From Oscillospiraceae bacterium (GTDB lineage Bacteria > Bacillota > Clostridia > Oscillospirales > UBA929): a stretch of DNA of 62,677 nt. The stretch lies in NCBI GenBank assembly GCA_031265355.1, contig JAISCT010000070.1, positions 1 through 62,677 on the forward strand, in the 5' to 3' direction. This document shows, piece after piece, positions 44,599 through 53,455 of this stretch; the stretch's first letter is position 1; each line of letters begins with the position of its first letter. The position numbers were made by a program, and so were the translations under genes. The notes beneath the pieces are model-generated. The model did not search any database and was not told the DNA's origin. It was given only the letters and a program-made list of their open reading frames with translations.

Positions 44599-45426
44599 TC
44601 ACTGTCTCGCGCGGGCGCGCAGGGCGCCGGCGGCCCAGAAGAGGAGGAAGGCTGCGATGTTGACGAGGACCACGCTGGCCCCCGTGGGGGTGTTGTAGAG
44701 ATAGGAGCCGACCACGCCGAGAGAGAAGCAGAGGACCGAGACGCAGGCGGCGCACACTGTCACGCTCCGGAATCGTTTGCACACCCGCATGGACGTGAGA
44801 GCGGGGAAGATGATGAGGCTGGAGATCAGCAGTGCGCCCATCATCCGCATGCCAAGCACGATAGTGACCGCCGTCAAAAAGGCGATCAGCATGTTGTACA
44901 GCCCAACCTTGATTCCCGTGGCCCGCGCGAAGGTCTCGTCGAAAGTGACCGCAAAGAGCTTGTTGTAAAACAGGACAAACAACGTCAGCACCACGACGGC
45001 CAGGACGACGCTCAGCGTGACGTCGTCGTGGCGCAGGGCCAGGATGCTGCCGAACATGTAGTTGCAGACGTCCGTGTTCATGCCTGTCGTCATCGAGATG
45101 ACCACGACGCCCACCGCCAGGGACCCGGTGGTGATCAGCGCGATGGCCGCGTCGCCCTTGATCTTGCTGTTTTCACTGATGCGCAGCAGCAAAAACGCCG
45201 CCAGCACCACAATGGGGATGGACACCGTGAGCGGCGCCATGTTCAGCGCCGTGGCGATGGCGAGAGTCCCGAACCCGACGTGCGAAAGCCCGTCGCCGAT
45301 CATGGAGTAGCGCTTCAACACCAGGCTCACGCCGAGCAGCGCCGCACAGAGCGAGACCAGCAGACCCACCACCACCGCGCGGATCAGAAAAGTATACGAA
45401 AACATCTCCATGAGGATCTCAAACAT
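44599..45426 (-). CDS. znuB: Zinc-type ABC transporter permease
   Basis: This polytopic permease belongs to the ZnuB/MntB family (ABC-3). Signature segments include GVSLVLKRYSMIGDGLSHVGF and LGMRMMGALLISSLIIFPA. I start at the ATG at 45426 (MFEILMEMF), which has AAGGAGG at proper spacing and overlaps the end of znuC; an upstream in-frame ATG at 45459 would extend into znuC. The 275 residues are typical. It is the last gene of the znuA-znuC-znuB unit. Confidence 0.93.
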   Translation of the reverse strand: MFEILMEMFSYTFLIRAVVVGLLVSLCAALLGVSLVLKRYSMIGDGLSHVGFGTLAIATALNMAPLTVSIPIVVLAAFLLLRISENSKIKGDAAIALITTGSLAVGVVVISMTTGMNTDVCNYMFGSILALRHDDVTLSVVLAVVVLTLFVLFYNKLFAVTFDETFARATGIKVGLYNMLIAFLTAVTIVLGMRMMGALLISSLIIFPALTSMRVCKRFRSVTVCAACVSVLCFSLGVVGSYLYNTPTGASVVLVNIAAFLLFWAAGALRARARQ

Positions 45427-46192
45427 GCCGCGTTCCTCCTTCGCCTTCGCCGCTTGCACCGGCTCCTTCGGCGTGCGCGTCCCCCGTGGCCTGCGGGGGG
45501 AGGCCCAGAAATTCGATCCCCGCGCGGGAGGTCATATACTCTTTCGTCAGGCCGAAAAACACCTGCGTGTGCCGGAGCTGTAAGATGTGGCTCGCGTCTC
45601 GCACCGCGCTGCGGACGTCGTGGGAGACCATAATGATGGTGAGACCCGCGCCGTTTAAGTCTTTGATCAGCCGGTAGAGCTCTCCGGTCATCACCGGATC
45701 CAGCCCGGCGACCGGTTCGTCGAGCAGCAGCAGCGTCCTTGTGGCGCAGAGGGCGCGGGCCAGCCGCACCCTCTGCTGCTGGCCGCCGGAGAGTTCGCGG
45801 TAACAGTGGCTGCGCAGCGCCGTGAGCCCGAGCCGCTCCATGTTGGTCTCCGCGTCCGCCTTGTCCCGCCGGGTGTAAAACGGGCGCAGGCCGCGGTGGG
45901 ACAGACAGCCGGAGAGAATGACCTCGTATACGCTGGCCGGGAAGTCCTTTTGTACAGCAGTCTGCTGCGGCAGGTAGCCGATCTCGTCCAGCCGAAGGCC
46001 GTCACCCATCAGGACGCCCCCGGCCTGCGGGGCCTTTAGCCGCAGGAGCCCCTGTATGAGCGTGCTTTTGCCGGAGCCGTTTTCCCCGACCACGCAGAGG
46101 TAGTCCCCGCGGTGGACGGCAAAACGCAGGCCGCTGACGGCGGTCTTGCCCTCATAGCCAAACGAGGCGTCCTGACAGGTGATCAGCGCCAT
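45419..46192 (-). CDS. znuC: Zinc-type ABC transporter ATP-binding protein
   Basis: The ATPase energises metal uptake with the permease encoded next. Walker A is GENGSGKST, the ABC signature is LSGGQQQR, and Walker B LLLLDEPVAGLD is followed by the switch histidine in MVSHD. The last residues are Gly/Glu/Ala-rich. The ATG lies one base after the znuA stop, and the 3' end overlaps znuB, indicating translational coupling throughout. Confidence 0.94.
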   Translation of the reverse strand: MALITCQDASFGYEGKTAVSGLRFAVHRGDYLCVVGENGSGKSTLIQGLLRLKAPQAGGVLMGDGLRLDEIGYLPQQTAVQKDFPASVYEVILSGCLSHRGLRPFYTRRDKADAETNMERLGLTALRSHCYRELSGGQQQRVRLARALCATRTLLLLDEPVAGLDPVMTGELYRLIKDLNGAGLTIIMVSHDVRSAVRDASHILQLRHTQVFFGLTKEYMTSRAGIEFLGLPPQATGDAHAEGAGASGEGEGGTRHV

Positions 46193-46193
46193 C

Positions 46194-47195
46194 TTATCCC
46201 AAGGCCTCCTTCAAAGTATCCACATTTTCCCACATCACGTCCAGATATCCGACGCCGTTTGTAAAGTCCGTCTTAGAGATGTTGTGCGCCGCGTGGAGAA
46301 GGCGCACCTGCGCGCCGGTGGCCTCGCTGATGGCGTCCGCCATCTTTTCATTCGAGAGCTCGATGTGAAAGACGACCGGGATCTGTTCCGCGTTGATCTT
46401 GTCGATCAAAAAGGCCACGGTCGCCGCGCTCGGCTCCGTCTCGGTGGAGCAGCCGGGGAAAGCGGCAAAGTAATCGAGACCGTAAGCGTCCGCGAAATAG
46501 CGAAATGGGAACCGGTCGCCGAGGACGATCGTCTTGCGCCGCGCGCCGCTTACCACTTCCTGGAAGGCGGCGTCGAGCTTGTCGAGCTCGGCTTGGTACG
46601 ACGTCGCGTTTTGCCGGTAGGTATCGGCGTTCGCGGCGTCCGCCTCGCAGAGCGTGTCGGAGATCTTTTGTACGATCAATTTGGCGTTCCGCGGAGACGT
46701 CCAGACATGTTCATCGTACTCAGGCCCCTCCTCTTCAGGGTCTTCGTGCTCCTCTTCCTCTTCTTCTTCCTCGTGGTCGTGTTCGTCGTCTTCCATGCCC
46801 TCGACGATCTCTTCCTCCACCACCTCCACGCAGTCCATCAGCGTGATGATCTTCATGTGGCTTACGTCCATCGATGAGAGCACATCGTCCACCCAGGCGT
46901 CGGAGTCGCCGCCGACATAGAGAAACACGTCGCAGTTTTGCACCTGGATGGTATCCTGCGGCGTCGGCTCGAAGGAGTGACTTTCGGCGGCGGGCGGCAG
47001 GAGCATGGACACGTCGGCCTTGTCGCCCGCGATCACGCGCGCGAAGTCGAAGGGCGCGAACGTCGTGGCGACCACGCTCAGCCGGCCGTCGTTCTCGTTT
47101 TTATCGCCGGTGTTCAGTGCCCCGGTCGGGCTGCAACCGGCCGCCCCCGTGGCCAGAATGAGACCCGCGAGGGCACAGGCGATCCATCGTTTCAT
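46194..47195 (-). CDS. znuA: Metal-binding lipoprotein ZnuA-like (zinc ABC transporter)
   Basis: This is the substrate-binding protein of a cluster A-I metal importer. The signal peptide ends in a lipobox-like GAAGC. Metal ligands are suggested by ESHSFEPTP, DEHVWTSP and FHIELSN. Between them lies the flexible loop typical of zinc binders, but here it is strongly acidic (a run of eight Glu with a few His) instead of His-rich. Zinc is the most likely metal; manganese cannot be excluded. AGGGAGG lies upstream of the ATG. Confidence 0.93.
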   Translation of the reverse strand: MKRWIACALAGLILATGAAGCSPTGALNTGDKNENDGRLSVVATTFAPFDFARVIAGDKADVSMLLPPAAESHSFEPTPQDTIQVQNCDVFLYVGGDSDAWVDDVLSSMDVSHMKIITLMDCVEVVEEEIVEGMEDDEHDHEEEEEEEEHEDPEEEGPEYDEHVWTSPRNAKLIVQKISDTLCEADAANADTYRQNATSYQAELDKLDAAFQEVVSGARRKTIVLGDRFPFRYFADAYGLDYFAAFPGCSTETEPSAATVAFLIDKINAEQIPVVFHIELSNEKMADAISEATGAQVRLLHAAHNISKTDFTNGVGYLDVMWENVDTLKEALG

Positions 47196-47315
47196 TGAGA
47201 AAAAACCTCCCTTGTTCTGTCATTGGGTGCAAAAAAACAGGGAACGCCCGCGCCGGGCGGCCGGACGGCGTCACACCGTTGGCTGCGGGCGCGGCAATCC
47301 CTTAGGGAGATTCTC

Positions 47316-47630
47316 TCAGTTATTGCACCTGACTTTCAGGCGCACGGGGCTGACGCAGCCCCCGAGGGCTGCAAGCGTTTTCCAGACGGTGTGGACGGTG
47401 CGCAGCCAGACGACGACCAGCCAGACGGCGATCGCCGTCTGGCTGCATTGTTTCAGCCACTGCCCCAACACCTGCGCGCAGACCGCGCAGCACCCGCCGG
47501 GGCCCTCGTGGTCGTGGTTGTGCGTCAGCACAAAGACCGCCGAGGAGACGGCGGCGGCCGCCACGCAGAGGCACAGCAACAGCGCAAGGGCCTTGGCGCG
47601 CGGCGTGTACCGCCGTACGCTGCTGTTCAT
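47316..47630 (-). CDS. Small membrane protein with HNHDH motif, zinc-operon leader gene
   Basis: This 104-residue product has a first membrane helix (ALALLLCLCVAAAAVSSAVFVL), then THNHDHEGPGGCCAVCAQ, a second hydrophobic stretch (TAIAVWLVVVWL) and a basic tail. The His/Asp cluster plus CC..C suggests metal binding on one membrane face. It lies 120 bases upstream of znuA on the same strand with a GC-rich segment and a T-run in the gap. Similar small proteins next to metal importers occur in Clostridia (from memory). A role in zinc handling is inference from context. Confidence 0.7.
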   Translation of the reverse strand: MNSSVRRYTPRAKALALLLCLCVAAAAVSSAVFVLTHNHDHEGPGGCCAVCAQVLGQWLKQCSQTAIAVWLVVVWLRTVHTVWKTLAALGGCVSPVRLKVRCNN

Positions 47631-47796
47631 CGCCGCGCCCCCTCTCCAAACCGATCGCCTGCTCCGGATGTCCCGCGCCCGGGCAGCATCGCCTTCCGAC
47701 GGCGTCCGGGTTCGCCTCGTCTGCGGCGCCCATCGAAAATCGCTTTCATTGTAGCAGGGACGCCCGGGAAAGTCAATGGACCCCGAGTCCCTCCGT

Positions 47797-48948
47797 TCAC
47801 ATCCCCTCCGACCGTGCGTCCAGTACGTCCGCGATGATCCGGTTGGAGAGCAAAAATCCTTGCGGCGTCAGACGCCAGCGGTCCCCTTCGCTGCGGGCGA
47901 GACCGCGGGCGGCTTGGGCCTCCAGGGCGCGCTCGATGGGTTCGAAACTCTGCTTGTAAAGACGGACATACTCGTTGCCCGACACGCCGTCCGCCGTGCG
48001 CAGGCGCAGCATCAGGTACTCCGCCGCCCGCGCCTCGATGGGGATCTCCTCCAGCTCGCGCAGGATGTCGCCGCCGTCCAGCACGCCGCGCACGTAACCC
48101 GTGAAGTCGCGGACATACGACCAGCGCCGACCGCCAAAGTCCGAACAGGCCGACGGACCGAGACCGATGTAGGGCGCCAGTGTCCAGTACTTTAAATTGT
48201 GGCGCGAGACGCGCCCGGGTTTGGCAAAATTCGAGATCTCATATTGGAGATATCCATTTTCTTCCAATGCGGCGACGGCGGCCAGATATTGATCGGCCTG
48301 TGTGTCGTCGTCGGGGAAGACGTAGTCGGCCCGGTCGCGCCAGAGCGGCGTGCCCTCCTCCAGTTTGAGGCCGTAGCAGGAGATGTGTTCTGGCGCCCAT
48401 GCGACGGTCTCAAGCAGCGTCGCGCGCCACTCCTGCGTTGTCTGCCCAGGCAGGCCGTAGAGCAGATCGACGCCGATGTTGTCAAAACCGGCCGCCCGCG
48501 CCTCATCGAAGGCGGCCCGGGCCTGGCGCGCGTTGTGGACCCGCCCCAGCAGGGCGAGCGTGTCGTCGTCCAGCGACTGCACGCCGAGAGAGAGACGGTT
48601 GAAACCCGCCCGCCGGAGCTTTGCCAGCAATTTGCCATCCACAGTGCCGGGGTTTGCCTCCAGCGTGATCTCCGCGCCGGCGGCCAGCGGGAGGCGCCGC
48701 CGGATAAGATCCATCAGCGCGTGCAGCGGTTTGAAACCCAGTACCGGCGGCGTGCCGCCGCCAAAATAGACTGTGTCCACCGTGTGACGCGTGAGGGCGG
48801 GCGCCGTCTCCGTCAGGTGGGCGGACAGCGCCTTGGCGTAAGTCTGTTTGGCGCGCTCGTCCCCGTCCGGCACCGAATAGAAGTCGCAGTAGTCGCATTT
48901 TTTTTGGCAAAACGGAATGTGGAAATACAGCCCCACGGTCTGCCCCAT
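47797..48948 (-). CDS. hemW: Radical SAM coproporphyrinogen III oxidase-like protein HemW
   Basis: The radical SAM cluster motif is FCQKKCDYCDF (CxxxCxxC), followed by VYFGGGTPPVL, LEANPGTVD and DLLYGLPGQT, and a C-terminal HemN-like domain. The spacing and the missing N-terminal HemN extension fit HemW, a haem chaperone, better than a true oxygen-independent oxidase. I start at the ATG at 48948 (MGQTVGLYFH) after GGGGG; an ATG five codons upstream is possible. It lies 38 bases after lepA, a common neighbour. Confidence 0.93.
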   Translation of the reverse strand: MGQTVGLYFHIPFCQKKCDYCDFYSVPDGDERAKQTYAKALSAHLTETAPALTRHTVDTVYFGGGTPPVLGFKPLHALMDLIRRRLPLAAGAEITLEANPGTVDGKLLAKLRRAGFNRLSLGVQSLDDDTLALLGRVHNARQARAAFDEARAAGFDNIGVDLLYGLPGQTTQEWRATLLETVAWAPEHISCYGLKLEEGTPLWRDRADYVFPDDDTQADQYLAAVAALEENGYLQYEISNFAKPGRVSRHNLKYWTLAPYIGLGPSACSDFGGRRWSYVRDFTGYVRGVLDGGDILRELEEIPIEARAAEYLMLRLRTADGVSGNEYVRLYKQSFEPIERALEAQAARGLARSEGDRWRLTPQGFLLSNRIIADVLDARSEGM

Positions 48949-48986
48949 CGCGCACGCCCCCATTCTGATATCTCTGTAGCGCGCCG

Positions 48987-50795
48987 CTACTCGTCCAGTT
49001 TCAATACGGCCATAAAGGCCTCCTGCGGCACTTCGACGCTGCCGAGGCTGCGCATGCGCTTCTTGCCCTCTTTCTGTTTTTCGAGCAGCTTCTTCTTCCG
49101 GGTGATGTCGCCGCCGTAGCATTTGGCCAGCACGTCCTTGCGCAGGGCCTTGACGGTCTCGCGGGCGATGATCTTCCCGCCGATCGCCACCTGCACCGGC
49201 ACCTCGAACATCTGCCGGGGGATGTTGTCCTTCAGCTTCTCTGCGATGCGCCGCGCGCGCGGGTAGGCCTTTTCGGCGTGGACGATGAAGCTCAGCGCGT
49301 CCACCGAGTCGCCGTTCAAAAGAACGTCCAGCTTGACAAGATCGCTTTTGCGGTACTCGGAAAATTCGTAGTCGAGTGATGCGTACCCGCGCGTACGGGA
49401 TTTGAGCGCGTCGCAGAACTCATAGATGATCTCGCCAAGCGGCAGATCGTAATGCATCTCCACCCGGTCGGCGTCGAGATATTTCATGTCGCGAAACGTC
49501 CCGCGCCGTTCCTGACACAGGTCCATGATACTCCCGACGTACTCGGAGGGCGTCAGGACGTTCGCCTTGACAAAGGGTTCCTCCGGGTAGTCGAGCTCCG
49601 TGGGGTTCGGGTAGTTGAGCGGGTTGTCGATCAGCACGGTCTCGCCGTTTGTCCGGTGGATCTTGTAGATGACGCTGGGCGCGGTCGTGATGAGGTCCAG
49701 GTTATATTCCCGCTCCAGACGTTCCTGGATGATCTCCATGTGCAAAAGACCCAAAAAGCCGCAGCGAAAGCCGTAGCCCAGCGCCACCGAGGTCTCCGGT
49801 TCGAAGGTCAGGGAGGCGTCGTTCAGCTTCAGCTTGTCCAGCGCGTCGCGCAGGTCCGGGTACTTGGCGCCGTCGGCCGGGTAGACGCCGGAAAAAACCA
49901 TCGGCTGCGCGCGGCGGTAGCCGGGCAGCGGCTGCGCGGCGGGCCGGGCGTCGTCGGTGACCGTATCGCCCACCTGGGTGTCGCGCACGGTTTTGATCGA
50001 GGCGGTGAAGTAGCCCACCTCGCCGGCCGTGAGCCCGTCGGCGCACGGTTCCATCCCGAGCGGGCGCAGCACGCCGGTCTCCACGACCTCGAACACCGCG
50101 CCGGTCGCCATCATGCGAATGACCTGCCCCGGCTGCAGCCGCCCCTCCATCAGCCGGATGTAGACGATGACGCCCCGGTAAGAGTCGTATTGGCTGTCGA
50201 AGATCAGCGCGCGCAGCGGTGCGTCCGCGTCGCCCGAGGGCGCGGGGATGCCGGACACAATGGCTTCCAGCACCGCGTCGATGCCCTGCCCCAGCTTGGC
50301 CGAAACGCGGGGCGCGTCCAGAGCGGGCAGACCGATGACATGTTCGATCTCCTGAATGGCCCGCTCCGGGTCGGCGGAGGGCAGGTCGATCTTGTTGAGG
50401 ATCGGCAGGACCTCAAGGTCGTGTTCGAGCGCCAGGTAGGTGTTGGCCAGGGTCTGCGCCTCGATACCCTGCGCGGCGTCCACCACCAGCAGCGCGCCTT
50501 CGCAGGCGGCCAGGCTGCGGGACACCTCGTAGTTGAAATCCACATGGCCCGGCGTGTCGATGAGATTCAGCACATACGCCTGCCCGTCGGCCGCCGTGTA
50601 GTCGAGCCGCACGGCGCGCGCCTTAATCGTAATGCCCCGCTCGCGTTCCAGCTCCATGTTGTCCAGGATCTGGTCGGCCATCTCACGCTGAGCCACCGCG
50701 TGGGTGGACTCAATCAACCGGTCGGCCAGCGTAGATTTCCCGTGGTCGATGTGAGCGATGATGCAAAAATTGCGCAGCATGTCTTGCTTTATCAC
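48987..50795 (-). CDS. lepA: Elongation factor 4 (LepA)
   Basis: This translational GTPase acts on the ribosome. G1 is [10 protein letters not shown]2/G3 are RGITIKA and DTPGHVDF, and G4 is NKID. Domains II, III and the LepA-specific C-terminal domain ([34 protein letters not shown]) are intact. I use the GTG at 50795 ([10 protein letters not shown]), eight bases after AAGGAG; an ATG five codons later has no ribosome site. The 602 residues match the family. It is divergent from the small gene at 50983. Confidence 0.97.
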   Translation of the reverse strand: MIKQDMLRNFCIIAHIDHGKSTLADRLIESTHAVAQREMADQILDNMELERERGITIKARAVRLDYTAADGQAYVLNLIDTPGHVDFNYEVSRSLAACEGALLVVDAAQGIEAQTLANTYLALEHDLEVLPILNKIDLPSADPERAIQEIEHVIGLPALDAPRVSAKLGQGIDAVLEAIVSGIPAPSGDADAPLRALIFDSQYDSYRGVIVYIRLMEGRLQPGQVIRMMATGAVFEVVETGVLRPLGMEPCADGLTAGEVGYFTASIKTVRDTQVGDTVTDDARPAAQPLPGYRRAQPMVFSGVYPADGAKYPDLRDALDKLKLNDASLTFEPETSVALGYGFRCGFLGLLHMEIIQERLEREYNLDLITTAPSVIYKIHRTNGETVLIDNPLNYPNPTELDYPEEPFVKANVLTPSEYVGSIMDLCQERRGTFRDMKYLDADRVEMHYDLPLGEIIYEFCDALKSRTRGYASLDYEFSEYRKSDLVKLDVLLNGDSVDALSFIVHAEKAYPRARRIAEKLKDNIPRQMFEVPVQVAIGGKIIARETVKALRKDVLAKCYGGDITRKKKLLEKQKEGKKRMRSLGSVEVPQEAFMAVLKLDE

Positions 50796-50982
50796 CGGAA
50801 GTCTCCTTCCCACCGCGCGGAAGCCGCGGCCTCTCGCGCCTTTGTACCTCAAAGTGTAGCCTATGTTCGCGCGTGTGTCAAGCCGCACCGAGGCAAGTCC
50901 CGCGCAGCGCCGTTTCAAAGGTATGGGCCCGCGGCGATCGGGCGATACTGAAACGGGAGGGGCGGTGAAAGGAGGCGCGTAT

Positions 50983-51159
50983 ATGACGAGAGTGAGAGAC
51001 CCGTTTGCCGTGGAGACCGCCGATGGGTTCCCGGTACTGCACAGCGGGCCGGCCAGCCGGCCGCACGCCGCCCGCGCGGTAAGCGGACCGGCGAAACAGC
51101 AAAAACATGTGAAATCAGAAGAAAAACCGCCAAACAAGGAGAATGCGGGAGACAAGTAG
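50983..51159 (+). CDS. Small hypothetical protein (58 residues)
   Basis: An ATG at 50983 lies seven bases after AAAGGAGG. The product starts [20 protein letters not shown] and ends in a highly charged, Lys-rich and probably disordered tail. I do not recognise a family. The perfect ribosome site supports translation. It lies between divergent lepA and the CtsR-controlled operon, whose promoter is downstream of it, so it is not part of that operon. Confidence 0.5.
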   Translation: MTRVRDPFAVETADGFPVLHSGPASRPHAARAVSGPAKQQKHVKSEEKPPNKENAGDK

Positions 51160-51187
51160 GCCAGGTAAGGATACAGCGGCCCCCTAT

Positions 51188-51266
51188 GGTCAGGAAAGGT
51201 CAAAATAGAAATTGCCATTTGGGAGCGAAACGGGTACGATAAAAATAAAGGTCAGGGAATGTCAAG
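51188..51266 (+). promoter_or_regulatory. ctsR operon promoter with two CtsR boxes
   Basis: Box 1 GGTCAGG-AAA-GGTCAAA (51188-51204) and box 2 GGTCAGG-GAA-TGTCAAG (51250-51266) match the CtsR heptad repeat. Between them are TTGCCA (51212-51217), a 17-base spacer and TACGAT (51235-51240). The boxes flank the core promoter, so the operon should be autorepressed and heat-induced. Confidence 0.85.
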
Positions 51267-51282
51267 CAGGGGGACGAGGCCC

Positions 51283-51741
51283 ATGGCGATGAGCGATCTG
51301 ATCGAGAAATTCCTGCTCCAGATGCTTGAGGAGCTGGGCGGCGTCGCCGAACTGCAGCGCGGCGAATTGGCCGAGCGGTTTTCCTGTGTGCCCAGCCAGA
51401 TAAACTATGTGCTGATGACGCGCTTCAGCCCCGAGCACGGGTTCCTTGTGGAGAGCCGGCGGGGCGGCGGCGGGTATATCCGCATCACCCGTGTCTCCCC
51501 GGAGCCGACGGCGCTGCTGATGCATGCGATCAACGCCGTCGGGGAGGCGATTGACGGCCCGAGCGCCGCCGCCTTTTTAAAGAACCTGCTGCAGGCGGGC
51601 GTGCTGTCGCTCGGGGCGGCGCGTCTGATCGGGGCCGCGCTGGGCGACGCCGCGCTGCGCGCTGTCCCGCGGGAGCGCCGGGACGCCGTGCGGGCCGGCA
51701 TTCTCAAACAGTGTCTGGTACACACGTACTACAGTCTGTGA
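51283..51741 (+). CDS. ctsR: Transcriptional repressor CtsR
   Basis: CtsR represses class III heat-shock genes. The winged-helix DNA-binding half shows SDLIEKFLLQML, CVPSQINYVLMTRF and the glycine-rich wing ESRRGGGGYIRI. The ATG at 51283 (MAMSDLIEKF) follows AGGGGG by nine bases; an earlier in-frame ATG at 51259 lies inside CtsR box 2 and is unlikely. The 152 residues are typical. mcsA, mcsB and clpC follow on the same strand. Confidence 0.96.
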   Translation: MAMSDLIEKFLLQMLEELGGVAELQRGELAERFSCVPSQINYVLMTRFSPEHGFLVESRRGGGGYIRITRVSPEPTALLMHAINAVGEAIDGPSAAAFLKNLLQAGVLSLGAARLIGAALGDAALRAVPRERRDAVRAGILKQCLVHTYYSL

Positions 51742-51877
51742 CACCCCGCCAGAGCGGAAATTTGCAAAAAATGGAACGCGCGGGGTATCTGAGAGGCCGT
51801 TTGCATCGATATTATAATTTGGACAGCCAAAGTGCCGGCGCCGCGCCGGACGCGAAGTGTCAAAAGGGAGGGATTGT

Positions 51878-52384
51878 ATGTTGTGTCAACATTGCGGACA
51901 GCATGAGGCCACCCGGTTTTACCGCACGACGGCAAACGGCAAAACCCAGGAACTCTGCCTCTGCCAGGCATGCGCGGCCGCGGCCGGGCTGGAGGGCGAG
52001 TTTCCGCAAAATTTCCCCGTTTTCTTGGGCGACATGCCGGCCATCCTGTCCGACATGATGGGCTTGCGGGCCCCGGCGGGCCGGCAGGTGCGGGGGGTCT
52101 GTCCGTCCTGCGGCGCCAACCTGCAGGAGATTTCACGGACGGGCAAAGCCGGCTGCGCGGCCTGCTACACCCATTTTCAGGCGGTGCTCCTGCCCTACAT
52201 CCGCAAGATGCACGGCAATGCGGTTCACACCGGCCGGGCCCCCCGCGGGCAGCGCGCGGAGCTGCGCCGCCGGAGCGAACGGACCCAGCTGGAAGCGCAG
52301 CTGCAAGAGGCGATCGGCGCGCAGGCGTTCGAACGCGCCGCCGAGCTGCGTGACGAGATCAAACGGCTGGAGAAGGAGGTGTGA
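51878..52384 (+). CDS. mcsA: McsA, activator of the protein arginine kinase
   Basis: The zinc-binding partner of McsB. The N-terminal zinc finger starts MLCQHCGQHEATRF with CLCQAC, and a second cysteine pair set reads CPSCG and CAACY. The C-terminal UVR-type helix pair (AQLQEAIGAQAFERAAELRD) ends the protein. The ATG at 51878 follows GGGAGG. It lies between ctsR and mcsB. Confidence 0.93.
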   Translation: MLCQHCGQHEATRFYRTTANGKTQELCLCQACAAAAGLEGEFPQNFPVFLGDMPAILSDMMGLRAPAGRQVRGVCPSCGANLQEISRTGKAGCAACYTHFQAVLLPYIRKMHGNAVHTGRAPRGQRAELRRRSERTQLEAQLQEAIGAQAFERAAELRDEIKRLEKEV

Positions 52385-52387
52385 GAC

Positions 52388-53455
52388 GTGGCGGCTGACA
52401 AAAAAAAGGAGGAGGCGCGCCGTGATGTGTACGACGACATCGCGGTGAGCACGCGCATTCGGCTGGCCCGCAACCTCGCCGACATCCCCTTCCCGGGCCG
52501 GATGAGCGACGAACAGGCCGAAGAGATTTTGGAGAAAGTCTCCGGCCTGTTCCGGCCGCTGGCCGACGGCGCGCGGTTTCACACGGTGCGCCTGACGAAG
52601 GAGAACCGGTTGGAAGCGCGGGTATTGGTCGAAAAACATCTGATCTCCCCCGAATTTGCCGGTTCGGACCGGCCGCACGGCGTGATCCTCTCGGAGGAGC
52701 GCGGCGTCAGCGTGATGGTCGGAGAAGAGGACCACATCCGCATCCAGACCATCGGACCCGGGCTCTGTCTGGAGGAGCGCATGCAGGAGGCGCAGCGCGT
52801 GGACGAGGTCATCGACGGCGGGCTGCCGTATGCTTTTGACGGGGATTTCGGCTATCTCACCTCCTGCCCGACGAACCTCGGCACCGCCCTGCGCGCCAGT
52901 GTGATGCTGCATCTGCCGGCGCTCACGGAGAGCGGCGCGATCCGGGAGATCATCGCGGCCGTCGGCAAGATGGGGCTGGCTGTGCGCGGTCTCTACGGAG
53001 AGGGCTCCCAGGTCCAGGGGGCGCTGTACCAGGTGTCGAACCAAGCCACGATGGGCCTTGCCGAATCGGAGATCATCAGCCGTGTGACGATTGTGGTGGA
53101 GCGCATTGTCGAGCAGGAGAGGGCCCTGCGGGCTCGGTTTAAGTCCCAGCGGCCGGTGCGGTTTGGGGACAGGGTCTGGCGCGCCTGGGGTCTGCTCGCC
53201 TACGCGCGGCTTCTCCCCGGCGAGGAGACGATGCGGCTGTTGTCCGACCTGCGCTGGGGCGTGGCCGAAGGGGAACTGCCCCCGGTACCGATGGCGCGGC
53301 TGAACGATTTGCTGCGCGACATCCAGCCCGGTGTGCTGGCGAACGCGGCCGGCCGGATGCTGGACGCCGGTGCGCGCGACGCGGCGCGGGCCGACGCGGT
53401 CCGCGCCGCTCTGGCGGCGGTAAATGCAAAGGAGTGGAAACGAAACGATGTATGA
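52388..53455 (+). CDS. mcsB: Protein arginine kinase McsB
   Basis: McsB phosphorylates arginines on proteins and thereby marks them for ClpC-ClpP degradation. The phosphagen-kinase-like fold shows STRIRLARNLADIPFP, the arginine-binding loop region CPTNLGTALRASVMLHLP, and EEDHIRIQ. It starts at a GTG after AAGGAGG, three bases past mcsA, and overlaps clpC by eight bases. The 355 residues match the family. Confidence 0.95.
   Translation: MAADKKKEEARRDVYDDIAVSTRIRLARNLADIPFPGRMSDEQAEEILEKVSGLFRPLADGARFHTVRLTKENRLEARVLVEKHLISPEFAGSDRPHGVILSEERGVSVMVGEEDHIRIQTIGPGLCLEERMQEAQRVDEVIDGGLPYAFDGDFGYLTSCPTNLGTALRASVMLHLPALTESGAIREIIAAVGKMGLAVRGLYGEGSQVQGALYQVSNQATMGLAESEIISRVTIVVERIVEQERALRARFKSQRPVRFGDRVWRAWGLLAYARLLPGEETMRLLSDLRWGVAEGELPPVPMARLNDLLRDIQPGVLANAAGRMLDAGARDAARADAVRAALAAVNAKEWKRNDV

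Noticed and set aside
47196..47315. Zur box or attenuator upstream of znuA
   Set aside because: No convincing AT-rich dyad was found; the GC-rich segment pairs only partly before the T-run.
49452..50951. 499-codon plus-strand frame opposite lepA
   Set aside because: lepA is unmistakable on the minus strand; the other frame shows no domain and no ribosome site.
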